From the NCBI GenBank assembly GCA_040772505.1, contig JAXGYA010000006.1, positions 62,001 to 126,000 of the forward strand: a stretch of 64,000 nt of DNA. Reading direction: 5' to 3'. The position numbers and the translations under genes were made by a program. Shown in pieces: positions 55,135 to 63,369 of the stretch (position 1 is the stretch's first letter; each line of letters starts with the position of its first letter). The notes beneath the pieces were generated by a model. The model did not search any database, was not told where the DNA came from, and saw only the letters and a list, made by a program, of their open reading frames with translations. This DNA comes from Mariniphaga sp040772505 (lineage in GTDB: Bacteria; Bacteroidota; Bacteroidia; Bacteroidales; Prolixibacteraceae).

Positions 55135-56754
55135 ATGAAATTCATAACTCTTTTTATATTAGGATTTTTACCAACAACTTTATTGTTTAGCTGCAAGGAA
55201 AAAAATCATGAAAAACTTGTCAGGGAACTTCCTAATATTCTTTTTGCTATCAGCGATGATCAGTCTTTTGCTCACACCAGTTTTGCGGGCTCTAAGATTG
55301 TTACCACGCCTGCATTTGACCGGGTTGCACGTGAAGGAATTTACTTTACCAATTGCATTGCCGGTTCGCCGGGCTGTGCCCCATCGCGCAGCAGCATTGT
55401 AACCGGGCGCCATCACTGGCAAAATGAACAATCAGGGCAACATGCCTCATCATGGATGAAAAAATATATCCCGTTTGTCGATTTACTCGACAATAACGGT
55501 TATGCAACCGGAATGACAGGAAAAGGAGTTGCCCCGTTTCAATATGCCCGAGATGAAAAAGATTCGCTTTGGCGAACTGAAAATGCTGCCGGTAAAACCT
55601 ATAACAGCATTCGTTACAAAGAAGGCACCCCCGAAGATGAGCGACCGGCGGAGTTTATCGGCAATGTGAATTACTTTGAAAACTTCAGGTATTTCATGGA
55701 AAATGTTCGTGGGGATAAGCCTTTTTTCTTTTGGTATGGTGCACAGGAGCCTCATCGTGCTTATGAACAGGATTCATGGAAACGAACAGATAAAAAACTG
55801 AATGATGTTGAAGTGCCCGGATTCTTGCCCGACAATGAAACAGTGAGGGGGGATTTACTTGATTATGCTGTTGAAATTGACTGGTTTGACCTCCATTTGC
55901 AGCGAATGCTTGAATACCTTGAAAAAACAGGAGAGTTAGAAAACACAATAGTAATGGTAACCTCAGACAATGGACTATCCTTCCCGCGTGCCAAAGCCAA
56001 TTGCTATGAATATGGAATACATGAACCATTTGCAGTGCGTTATCCAAAAGCTTTTCCGGGAGGACGCATTGTTGATGATTTGATTGGCTTTGCTGATCTG
56101 GCGCCTACTATTTTAGAAATCACCGGAACAAGTCCGGAAGGGATGTTACCCATTTCAGGAAAAAGTTTTTTACATATTTTGAAATCTAAGAAAAATGGAG
56201 TTGTTGATGAATCTAAAAAATATGTGTTTGCAGGAAGGGAAAGGCATTCTTCATCGCGCTACATGAATTGGGGGTATCCTCAGCGTGCAATCCGTAGTCA
56301 CGATTATCTGTTGATTTGGAACATAAAACCGGAGCGTTGGCCCGCCGGTGCGCCACAACGGATAAAGCCGGGAACGAAAGATGAATTATTGCCGATGTAC
56401 GGGATTGATGAAGAGGGTGTTCACCATTCTGACTGGGCATTTACCGATATTGATGCAGCGCCGAGCAAATCGGAAATCATTGAAAACTGGCAGGATGAAA
56501 AGATGAAGATCTATTTTGATTGGGCACATACCAAAAGGGCTGAATTTGAACTATTCGATATAAAAAAAGACCCTTACAATCTGACCAATCTGGCTGGGGA
56601 CAGTGAATTTGCTGCAATTGAAAAAGAGCTTAAAGAAGCGCTGATGGCAGAGTTGATAAAAACAGAAGACCCAAGAGTAGTAGGGGCTGATAAAGAAGTG
56701 TTCGATTCTTATGAGAGGTACAGTCCGATACGGGAATTTCCAAAACCGGAATAG
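55135..56754 (+). CDS. Sulfatase (S1 family), lipoprotein
   Basis: 539 residues, 37 bp after the preceding sulfatase. Lipoprotein Cys20 in 'LLFSCKEKN'; 'PNILFAISDDQSFAHTSFAG' with DD(Q) metal ligands; active-site 'GSPGCAPSRSSIVTGRHHW' with Cys81 as formylglycine precursor (C-A-P-S-R); 'VMVTSDNGLSFPRAKANCYE' for the second metal site. The C-terminus is the ordinary small alpha/beta subdomain, without HEAT repeats. It differs enough from its neighbour to suggest a different sulfate position. It is followed 79 bp later by a Gfo/Idh oxidoreductase in the same direction. Confidence 0.94.
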   Translation: MKFITLFILGFLPTTLLFSCKEKNHEKLVRELPNILFAISDDQSFAHTSFAGSKIVTTPAFDRVAREGIYFTNCIAGSPGCAPSRSSIVTGRHHWQNEQSGQHASSWMKKYIPFVDLLDNNGYATGMTGKGVAPFQYARDEKDSLWRTENAAGKTYNSIRYKEGTPEDERPAEFIGNVNYFENFRYFMENVRGDKPFFFWYGAQEPHRAYEQDSWKRTDKKLNDVEVPGFLPDNETVRGDLLDYAVEIDWFDLHLQRMLEYLEKTGELENTIVMVTSDNGLSFPRAKANCYEYGIHEPFAVRYPKAFPGGRIVDDLIGFADLAPTILEITGTSPEGMLPISGKSFLHILKSKKNGVVDESKKYVFAGRERHSSSRYMNWGYPQRAIRSHDYLLIWNIKPERWPAGAPQRIKPGTKDELLPMYGIDEEGVHHSDWAFTDIDAAPSKSEIIENWQDEKMKIYFDWAHTKRAEFELFDIKKDPYNLTNLAGDSEFAAIEKELKEALMAELIKTEDPRVVGADKEVFDSYERYSPIREFPKPE

Positions 56755-56832
56755 GAAAACGAATAGAGTTTTTCACAGAAAAATTTATATTTTTACCAGA
56801 ATGTATTTGATATTATAAAAACTAAAAAAATC

Positions 56833-58182
56833 ATGAAAGAAAAAAGAAGAGATTTTATTAAAAAAGGTGTTGCCGGGGCGGCTGGATTAGCTATTGGAGG
56901 GATAGGATTTTCTCCAAAATCTTATGCATCGATAATTGGTGCAAATGACCGGATTAATGCGGCAGTTTTGGGGATTAACGGACGTGGCAAATCCCATATA
57001 TCAAGCTTTATGGCACAAAAAGATGTGCAGGTGACCACCCTGTGTGACCCGGATAAAAATCTTTGGAAAGATGCAGGAGATGCTTTTCAGAAGAAATATA
57101 ATAAAACGGTTCAGTTTGAGCAGGATCTTCGCCGGGTATATGAAAACAAAGACATTGACGTAGTGGGCATTGCTTCTCCCAACCACTGGCACGCACTTTC
57201 TGTAATCTGGGCTTGTCAGGCAGGAAAAGATTCTTATGTAGAGAAGCCGGGAAGTCATAATATCTGGGAAGGGCGAAAGATGGTGGAAGCAGCGGAAAAA
57301 TACAATCGCATCGTTCAGCACGGGGTTCAGTTAAGAAGTTCTCCCTCGGTGAATAAAGCCATTCAATTGTTGCGCGAAGGTTATATCGGGCGGGTCTATA
57401 TGGCGCGCGGACTTGTTTTTCGCTGGCGACCGAGCATAGGCGACAAGGGGATGTCGGCTGTGCCTGAAGGGTTGGACTATGACCTTTGGACAGGACCGGC
57501 TCAGATGCGTCCGTTTTCCCGGAATATTGTGCACTACAACTGGCACTGGCATTGGGATTATGGCAATGGAGATGTGGGGAACCAGGGAATTCATGAGACC
57601 GATTTATGCATGTGGGGGCTGGATGTGGGGCTGCCTACTCAGATCACTTCCATGGGTGGCAAATTTCTCTGGGATGATGCCAAGGAAACACCTGAAGTGC
57701 TGACGTCCATATACAATTATCCCGAAGAGGACAAAATCATTCAGTTTGAAGTGAGACCGTGGTGTACAAATACCGAAGAGGGGGTTACAGTAGGGAACAT
57801 TTTTTATGGTGACAAGGGCATATTAGTAGTGGATGGCTACGATAAGTTCAAGACCTATATGGGTCAGAAGAGAGAGCCGGGGATTTCCGATGAAGATGGT
57901 GGTAAATCCGGTACGGAAATGGATCGTGGCGCCGGAGGCACAGATGGTCATTTTGCCAACTTCATTGAAGCGGTGAGAAAACGCGACAGGTCAATTCTCA
58001 CTGGTCCTGTAGAAACTGCCCATCTCTCATCCGGACTGGCGCATCTGGGAAATATTGCCTATCGGACGGGTAGAGTTCTGCAGTTTGATCCACGTGCAGA
58101 AAAATTCGTAAATGACCCCGAGGCAGACCGGTACTTGGCAAGAGATTACAGAGAAGGATTTGAAGTGCCTGAAAATGTGTGA
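56833..58182 (+). CDS. Gfo/Idh/MocA-family oxidoreductase with exported-type leader
   Basis: 449 residues. The leader 'MKEKRRDFIKKGVAGAAGLA' has a twin-arginine pattern followed by a hydrophobic run, implying Tat export of the folded, cofactor-bearing enzyme. The Rossmann motif is 'INAAVLGINGRGKSHI' (41-56), and the family motif EKP is at 137-139 ('YVEKPGSHNIWEG'). The C-terminal alpha/beta domain contains 'HETDLCMWGLDVGLPTQITS' with the usual active-site His region. Exported Gfo/Idh proteins with tightly bound NAD oxidise or isomerise sugars, and in Bacteroides work with DUF1080 proteins in the 3-keto-glycoside route. Two DUF1080 genes lie in this window, which supports that link. Confidence 0.9.
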   Translation: MKEKRRDFIKKGVAGAAGLAIGGIGFSPKSYASIIGANDRINAAVLGINGRGKSHISSFMAQKDVQVTTLCDPDKNLWKDAGDAFQKKYNKTVQFEQDLRRVYENKDIDVVGIASPNHWHALSVIWACQAGKDSYVEKPGSHNIWEGRKMVEAAEKYNRIVQHGVQLRSSPSVNKAIQLLREGYIGRVYMARGLVFRWRPSIGDKGMSAVPEGLDYDLWTGPAQMRPFSRNIVHYNWHWHWDYGNGDVGNQGIHETDLCMWGLDVGLPTQITSMGGKFLWDDAKETPEVLTSIYNYPEEDKIIQFEVRPWCTNTEEGVTVGNIFYGDKGILVVDGYDKFKTYMGQKREPGISDEDGGKSGTEMDRGAGGTDGHFANFIEAVRKRDRSILTGPVETAHLSSGLAHLGNIAYRTGRVLQFDPRAEKFVNDPEADRYLARDYREGFEVPENV

Positions 58183-58218
58183 CTTTCTGAATTTTTAAAT
58201 CTTCCTGCCTGCCTGAAA

Positions 58219-58312
58219 TCAATCCCCCTGAATCCCCCTTCGCCAAGGGGGACGAGCGCTGATGAGCCCTGCTGGCTCAAAAATAGCAGAAATTTACCTC
58301 AGTAATTGTTCA
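58219..58312. repeat. Dispersed palindromic repeat, copy C
   Basis: Matches copies A (5691) and B (6043) in the same orientation. The left half, 'caatccccctgaatccccc', matches A; the core GGGGGACGAGCGCTGATGAG is shared by all; and the tail after GGCTCAAAA ('agaaatttacctcagtaatt') matches B only. It lies 36 bp after the Gfo/Idh stop in a gap (58183-58646) without a gene. Confidence 0.8.
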
Positions 58313-58360
58313 TTATTGGTTGTTGGATATTTGTCTTTAAAAGCTAAAAGAAGAAAAGGT

Positions 58361-58412
58361 CACAGTGTTACACGGAGATAGTTCACTGAGTTACACCGTG
58401 TAAAACACTGTG
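58361..58412. repeat. Imperfect inverted repeat
   Basis: CACAGTGTTACACGG (58361-58375) pairs with CCGTGTAAAACACTGTG (58396-58412) with a two-base bulge; further 'ctacactgtgagc' follows. It belongs to the repeat-rich gap downstream of the sigma gene at 58647 and could end its transcript. Confidence 0.55.
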
Positions 58413-58646
58413 CTACACTGTGAGCTAAAAGAAAAGTTCATAAAGTTGGCAGTAGGCAGTTTGTCTGCTCGCTGTTGGAAACAAATAATTGCAGGATGCT
58501 GATGAGAAAGAGTCCTCCTTTTTTGAAGGAGTTGGCTGAGGCACGAAGCCGGAGGATTAGGGAGATGATTGAGAATGAATTGCCCTAAAGCGTTCTTTGC
58601 TAAATTCTGAGCGGGTTTAGCATGAAAAGTCTTGATACCAACATTC

Positions 58647-59246
58647 TTACTCCTCTGATTTAGAAATAAAAAACCACAGCATCCTCTGTTTTCCGTATTT
58701 ATCACGAATAGCTCTTAGCGCCCGATACACCTGTTTCCTTGCCGATTCAACAGTAATATTCATCAACCTCGCAACTTCATCATATTCCAGAGACAAATTA
58801 TAGCGCAGATAGAGTGCCTCCTTCTGTCCGGGAGGAAGGATTTGCAACATTTCATTCACCCGTTGATTCAACTTCGCCTCTTTCTCATTCTCAATAATTG
58901 TCGTTTCAATGCTATACTCAGTTTTAAAAATTAATTCACGCTCATCGGCGCTTACCAATTTTCGGTTTCGCTTTAGTTTTTTAATAAGGTTACGCTTCAG
59001 GGCTAAAACCAGATAGAAACGTAAGTTTTCCGGATTTGCTTTGTTTTTATTCCGCTTGAGATACAAATCTAAAAAGACTTCCTGAATGGCGTCTTTCACT
59101 AAGTCATCATCAGTGCATAACTTGGTACCATAGCGATAAAGCGCATTTACATGCAGATTGTAAAAGTGTGCAAAAGCTTCTTTATCACCTGCAAGAAAAC
59201 TTTTCCAAAGTAATGAAACGCTGTTTCCTTTCATGGGTTTATGCAT
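58647..59246 (-). CDS. ECF RNA polymerase sigma-70 factor (no adjacent fecR)
   Basis: 199 residues (or 195 from the ATG at 59234). Region 2 'DAIQEVFLDLYLKRNKNKAN' with 'FYLVLALKRNLIKKLKRNRK', and region 4 'ILPPGQKEALYLRYNLSLEY' with the HTH 'EVARLMNITVESARKQVYRA'. Same class as the sigma at 12768. A FecR anti-sigma is expected just downstream, but the next 460 bp are repeats, followed by an oppositely oriented oxidoreductase gene. Its natural partner may be the solitary fecR at 4268-5461. Intact. Confidence 0.94.
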   Translation of the reverse strand: MHKPMKGNSVSLLWKSFLAGDKEAFAHFYNLHVNALYRYGTKLCTDDDLVKDAIQEVFLDLYLKRNKNKANPENLRFYLVLALKRNLIKKLKRNRKLVSADERELIFKTEYSIETTIIENEKEAKLNQRVNEMLQILPPGQKEALYLRYNLSLEYDEVARLMNITVESARKQVYRALRAIRDKYGKQRMLWFFISKSEE

Positions 59247-59265
59247 GATTTACATGCCATCAAGG

Positions 59266-59273
59266 CAAAGATA
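59266..59273 (-). promoter_or_regulatory. -7 element upstream of the sigma gene
   Basis: Minus-strand TATCTTTG is an exact TAnnTTTG match 19 bp before the ATG at 59246. A TTTTG lies about 23 bp further upstream, slightly beyond the usual spacing. A short leader is implied; use of the ATG at 59234 would give a more ordinary one. Confidence 0.5.
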
Positions 59274-59421
59274 AATAATTTAATCAGCTAAAATAGCAAA
59301 ATAAAAACTTATCTCTGGTTGTAAAAAAGCTCATTCAACCTAAAAATGAGTTCCCTCATTTATTAGCTGGTAAAAAAGAAATTTTATTATTCCTGCTTTC
59401 AAAAGCAATATTAATCCTATT

Positions 59422-61869
59422 TCACCGAACAGCAATCTCATATTTTCCGGCTGACAAACTAAATTTTCCGCTTTGGAGTCCTTCGATTTTTTCGGGATTA
59501 AATGAAGGTTCAGAAACACAACTCACCCGAATTTGTTGTGCCGGCTCTTTCTCTAACATTATTTCCGCTGCAGAGCCCGGTGGGATTTCAAACTCATAGA
59601 TTACCTGCTCTCCGTTCTTTTTCCAGTTCGACACAATTTTTCCAAAAGGCGATTCGTAAGATGTTTTGATGTATTCAAGGTTTTCAGGAACGAAAGGAGC
59701 TAAAACAAAGTTCTCGAATCCCGGATTTTCATTGTCAGGGCGGATTCCGCCAAGCCAGCGGTAGAACCATTCGGTAACACTGCCGAACATCGGGTGGCAG
59801 TTTGAATAGGTGTTTTCACTCTCTTTCCATGTTTCCCAAATGGTGGTAGCGCCACGGTCAATCATGAATCCCCATCCTGGAAACTCCCGGCTGTTCACAA
59901 TTTCATACACTTTAGCCGGTGATACATATTTCGACAAAGCTTCCAATATGTGTTTGGTTCCGAAAATTCCTGTGGTAAAATGTCCGGAAGGTGCTTTTTG
60001 AATGGCAGTCAACAGCGAATCAACAGCAGCCGGAATTTCTTCTTCCGGAATCACGTTGTAATAGAGCAAGGTTGAAAAAAGAGTCTGCCGGTTAATCTCC
60101 TTTGTGTATGGCTTATCCCAAAACTCCGCTTTCAGGCGATTTTTGATTTTTTCGGCAAGGTGTGCATATTGCTTTTCTTTTGAAGTATCGCTCATCAGCG
60201 AAGCAAATTGCTGCATAATTTCAGCACAAAACAGGTAATGAGCTGTTCCGGTAAGTTCTGAAGGAACCGGAACTAATGATTCATGGTCGCCCAGACCGAA
60301 ATCTACCCATCCGTCAGGATGCAGCCGGGCAGCTTTATCCATCCAGTTATTATTTATCGCATACATCTCCTTTACAAAATCAAAGTCGTTGTAATATAGA
60401 TAGAGATTATACTGAGTAATCAGGAAAGCAGACTCCCAACTCAGTCCGCAATATTCAATCCCAACAAATGGTGCAGTATCCACAAAACCGCTATCATTCA
60501 TGGCGTCTAACCAGTCGTATATGGTTTTTTGGTAAAACGTTTTCATGTCATAATTGTAAATGTATGCTTCACTGACAGCATTTAAGTCTCCGCCATAGCC
60601 GAATTTTTCCCGCGCTGCACAATCAGATTGCACGCCAATCAGGTTTGCCAGAAAAGTGCGTTGCGTAGCATGCTGAATTGCGTTTAACAGCGGATTAGAA
60701 CTGGAAAATTCATTGTTTGAAGTAACATTAGTGCTCAGAAATAATCCTTCGATATCATGGAGTTCCGGTTTTTGCTTCAAACCCGAAATTTCAATATAGC
60801 GAAAAGTGTGGAAAGTGAATTCGGGCTGATACACGGTTTCATTGATATCCCCAAAAACATAAGTGTCGGTTTGCCAGGCAGTATCCGGCGCAAACGGTCC
60901 CCCCATTCCTTTTCTTTTAATTTGCCCGCAAACAGCAGTCATCGGGTTTAGCTCCCCATCGGGATAGACCCGCTCCCCAAACCTGAAAACGACGGAATCT
61001 CCGGGTTCTCCTTTCAGCTTAATCCTGTAGATGCCTGTGAAATTGACACCCATATCAGCAATGTAAATGCCTGTGCGCGGAGAATAGATTTTAGCAGGAT
61101 GAATTATCTCCCGAATCTGAATTCCGGGGGAAAAAGCCTTCTGCAAATTGCCTCCGGGACCTGAGGAAATAATGGATGAAGCCCATAAAGAGTCATCAAA
61201 TCCCGGTTTATCCCATCCGGGAATCTCTTTCCGGGCATCATAAACTTCACCTAAATAGACATTATTTTTTAACAACGCTCCGTAATTGTATCTCCATTCT
61301 TCGTTAGTTACAACTTCATCAAACTTACCGTTTTGGTATTCCAAAATAATTTTTGCAATAAAAGCGGGGCGTCCGGTATTCAAAGCATCTCTCATGTTGC
61401 GGCTTCCCCACATTCGCAAAGGCAAAGGATTGTAAAACCCATTTCCAAGCGTGACACCGATACTGTTCTTCCCGGTTTCTACCATCTCCGAAATATCATA
61501 TTCTGAATAATAAATCCGTTTACTGAAATCTGTCCATGCCGGATCCAGGAAATTATCACCTACCCGTTCGCCGTTAACTGAGGCTTTGTAATATCCTGCT
61601 GCAGTTATTAAAAGTTTTGCTGACTTCAAATTGTTGTCAACTCTGAACTCTTTTCTGAAAAGCGGAGCCGGATCATCCTGATAGAAAAGTGAATCGCTTG
61701 CGGGTAGTGGTTTGCTGTCCAGTATCCATTTTTCTGTGCCTTTATCATTCAACTCGAAATAATTATTGCGGCTGCTTTTGGTGTGGCATCCTGATAATAA
61801 AAGCAGTAGAGCGAGAAAATAGATTAACTCAGGGCGTGGTAAGGTTTCTTTTTGACGGATAGTTTGCAT
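59422..61869 (-). CDS. Alpha-L-rhamnosidase, GH78, lipoprotein
   Basis: Start at 61869 (MQTIRQKE) favoured over 61893; 815 residues. Lipoprotein Cys28 in 'LLLLLSGCHTKSS'. N-terminal beta-sandwich domains ('AKLLITAAGYYKASVNGERV', 'WTDFSKRIYYSEYDI') precede the GH78 (alpha/alpha)6 barrel. The catalytic segment is 'VQSDCAAREKFGYGGDLNAV', with the family pattern D-x-x-x-R-E and the following GGD, and 'RGATTIWETW' near the C-terminal end supplies the second acid. It releases alpha-L-rhamnose outside the inner membrane. It is on the same strand as the sigma factor downstream of it. Confidence 0.94.
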   Translation of the reverse strand: MQTIRQKETLPRPELIYFLALLLLLSGCHTKSSRNNYFELNDKGTEKWILDSKPLPASDSLFYQDDPAPLFRKEFRVDNNLKSAKLLITAAGYYKASVNGERVGDNFLDPAWTDFSKRIYYSEYDISEMVETGKNSIGVTLGNGFYNPLPLRMWGSRNMRDALNTGRPAFIAKIILEYQNGKFDEVVTNEEWRYNYGALLKNNVYLGEVYDARKEIPGWDKPGFDDSLWASSIISSGPGGNLQKAFSPGIQIREIIHPAKIYSPRTGIYIADMGVNFTGIYRIKLKGEPGDSVVFRFGERVYPDGELNPMTAVCGQIKRKGMGGPFAPDTAWQTDTYVFGDINETVYQPEFTFHTFRYIEISGLKQKPELHDIEGLFLSTNVTSNNEFSSSNPLLNAIQHATQRTFLANLIGVQSDCAAREKFGYGGDLNAVSEAYIYNYDMKTFYQKTIYDWLDAMNDSGFVDTAPFVGIEYCGLSWESAFLITQYNLYLYYNDFDFVKEMYAINNNWMDKAARLHPDGWVDFGLGDHESLVPVPSELTGTAHYLFCAEIMQQFASLMSDTSKEKQYAHLAEKIKNRLKAEFWDKPYTKEINRQTLFSTLLYYNVIPEEEIPAAVDSLLTAIQKAPSGHFTTGIFGTKHILEALSKYVSPAKVYEIVNSREFPGWGFMIDRGATTIWETWKESENTYSNCHPMFGSVTEWFYRWLGGIRPDNENPGFENFVLAPFVPENLEYIKTSYESPFGKIVSNWKKNGEQVIYEFEIPPGSAAEIMLEKEPAQQIRVSCVSEPSFNPEKIEGLQSGKFSLSAGKYEIAVR

Positions 61870-62093
61870 TTTTATTTTTTTAAATGTTGACATTGGATCT
61901 TATTTTTGAAAACTGAATAAAAATAGAATAATTATTTCTCTTTAGCGATTAACTATAAAATTTGTGCTCAAAAGAAAAGTCTTGTTTGAGAAAACCTAAG
62001 TGGCCTATTGTGCCTTAAAATAAAAAATTCGCTGCTTGAAAAAATCAGGGAATTCATTAATTTTATCCAGAAATTTAAACTCAAAAGAACAAA

Positions 62094-62804
62094 ATGAAAA
62101 ACCTTATTTATCTCGCTTTTCTTGGGATATTGTCAGTTTTAACCGGCTGTTCACCAAAGGATTCACCAATCAATACTCTCACAAAAAAGGAAATTGCCGA
62201 AGGGTGGGAACTGTTGTTTGATGGTGTTTCACTGAATAACTGGAAAACCTTCAATGGAGGTGAAGTAACCGGGTGGAGAATAATAGATGGAATTTTACAT
62301 AATTCAGGTGTCGGTTCGGATCATGGCGGAGATATTATCACAAAAAAGGAATATCAGAATTTTGAGCTTTACCTTGAATGGAAAGTAGCACCTGAAAGCA
62401 ATTCAGGCATCTTTTTCCACTCCCAGGAAGGTATTGTGAATGCTATTTATGAATCGGGCCCGGAGTATCAGCTAATTGATGACAAAGGTTGGCCAACAAA
62501 ACTTAAGGATAGCCAGTATTCCGGTGCCAATTATGACATGCACGCTCCTCAAAATGCAGAAGTTGCACCGCTGGGTGAATGGAATAAAACCCGTCTGATA
62601 GTTAACAGCTCACATGTTGAACATTGGCTCAACGGCAGAAAAGTTGTTGAATATGAACTGTGGAGCGATGATTGGAAAGCATTGAAAGAAAACAGCAAAT
62701 GGAAAGAGATGCCCCACTACGGTGCAGCCAAAAAGGGACATATCGGCTTGCAGGACCACGGCGGGCTATGTATGTTTCGAAATATAAAAATCAGGGAGTT
62801 GTAG
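62094..62804 (+). CDS. DUF1080 (3-keto-disaccharide hydrolase-like) lipoprotein
   Basis: 236 residues. Lipoprotein Cys19 in 'LSVLTGCSPKD'; DUF1080 features 'WELLFDGVSLNNWKTFNGGE', 'NFELYLEWKVAPESNSGIFF', 'SGPEYQLIDDKG', 'GEWNKTRLIVNSSHVEHWLN' and 'HIGLQDHGGLCMFRNIKIRE'. The N-S-G-I-F and E-Y-Q-L-I-D blocks are the canonical form of the family, more so than in the paralogue at 49877, which has C-G-V and E-V-Q-M-M. It is divergent from the rhamnosidase. Its last 14 bp overlap the end of the convergent DUF3109 gene. Confidence 0.93.
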   Translation: MKNLIYLAFLGILSVLTGCSPKDSPINTLTKKEIAEGWELLFDGVSLNNWKTFNGGEVTGWRIIDGILHNSGVGSDHGGDIITKKEYQNFELYLEWKVAPESNSGIFFHSQEGIVNAIYESGPEYQLIDDKGWPTKLKDSQYSGANYDMHAPQNAEVAPLGEWNKTRLIVNSSHVEHWLNGRKVVEYELWSDDWKALKENSKWKEMPHYGAAKKGHIGLQDHGGLCMFRNIKIREL

Positions 62805-63369
62805 TGTCTAAATATTCTGCAGCAGCTTTTGCCTCCTCATACCACTCTTCTCCGTATTTTCTGATTAATGGTTCTTTCAAAAATTTGTAAAGTTTTACAT
62901 TTAGTGATTTCCCGCAACTGCGTGCCGGTTTACAGATATTGATTTTCTGGTAATTCAGCGCATCAAAATTTTTGTGCTCTGTAATCCGGATAGGAAAAAG
63001 ATGGCAGGAAATCGGTTTTCTGAAATCGGTTTTCTTCTCTAAATAAGCCTTTTCAATTGCGCATTTCACAATACCCTTTTCGTCATAAAAAGAGTAGGCA
63101 CATTGCCGGTTATCCACAAGTGGCGTAACCAAATCGCCATCTTGATCAATAAGTGAAAATCCCTGCTTCTGAATCTCATTCTGATGCTCTTCCGGCAAAA
63201 ACTCCCGGAAATTCACATATTCTTTTTCGATTATTTCTGCTTCAGCAGGTGTAATAGGAGCGCCGGATTGACCCTCAACACAACAAGCCCCTTTGCATTT
63301 CAGCAAATCGCAAACAAAGTGATCTTCAAATATTTCCCGGCTAAGAATTGCACGTCCAATTTCAATCAT
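62791..63369 (-). CDS. DUF3109 family protein (Cys-rich)
   Basis: 192 residues of the YkgJ/DUF3109 type: 'CDLLKCKGACCVEGQSGAPI' with four clustered cysteines, then 'NRQCAYSF', 'KCAIEKAY', 'KPISCHLFPIRI' and 'INICKPARSCG'. The conserved cysteines probably bind zinc or an Fe-S cluster; no function is established. It is a conserved housekeeping-type Bacteroidota gene. The start overlaps the gpmI stop by 8 bp, so the two are co-transcribed and probably translationally coupled. Confidence 0.9.
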   Translation of the reverse strand: MIEIGRAILSREIFEDHFVCDLLKCKGACCVEGQSGAPITPAEAEIIEKEYVNFREFLPEEHQNEIQKQGFSLIDQDGDLVTPLVDNRQCAYSFYDEKGIVKCAIEKAYLEKKTDFRKPISCHLFPIRITEHKNFDALNYQKINICKPARSCGKSLNVKLYKFLKEPLIRKYGEEWYEEAKAAAEYLDTTTP

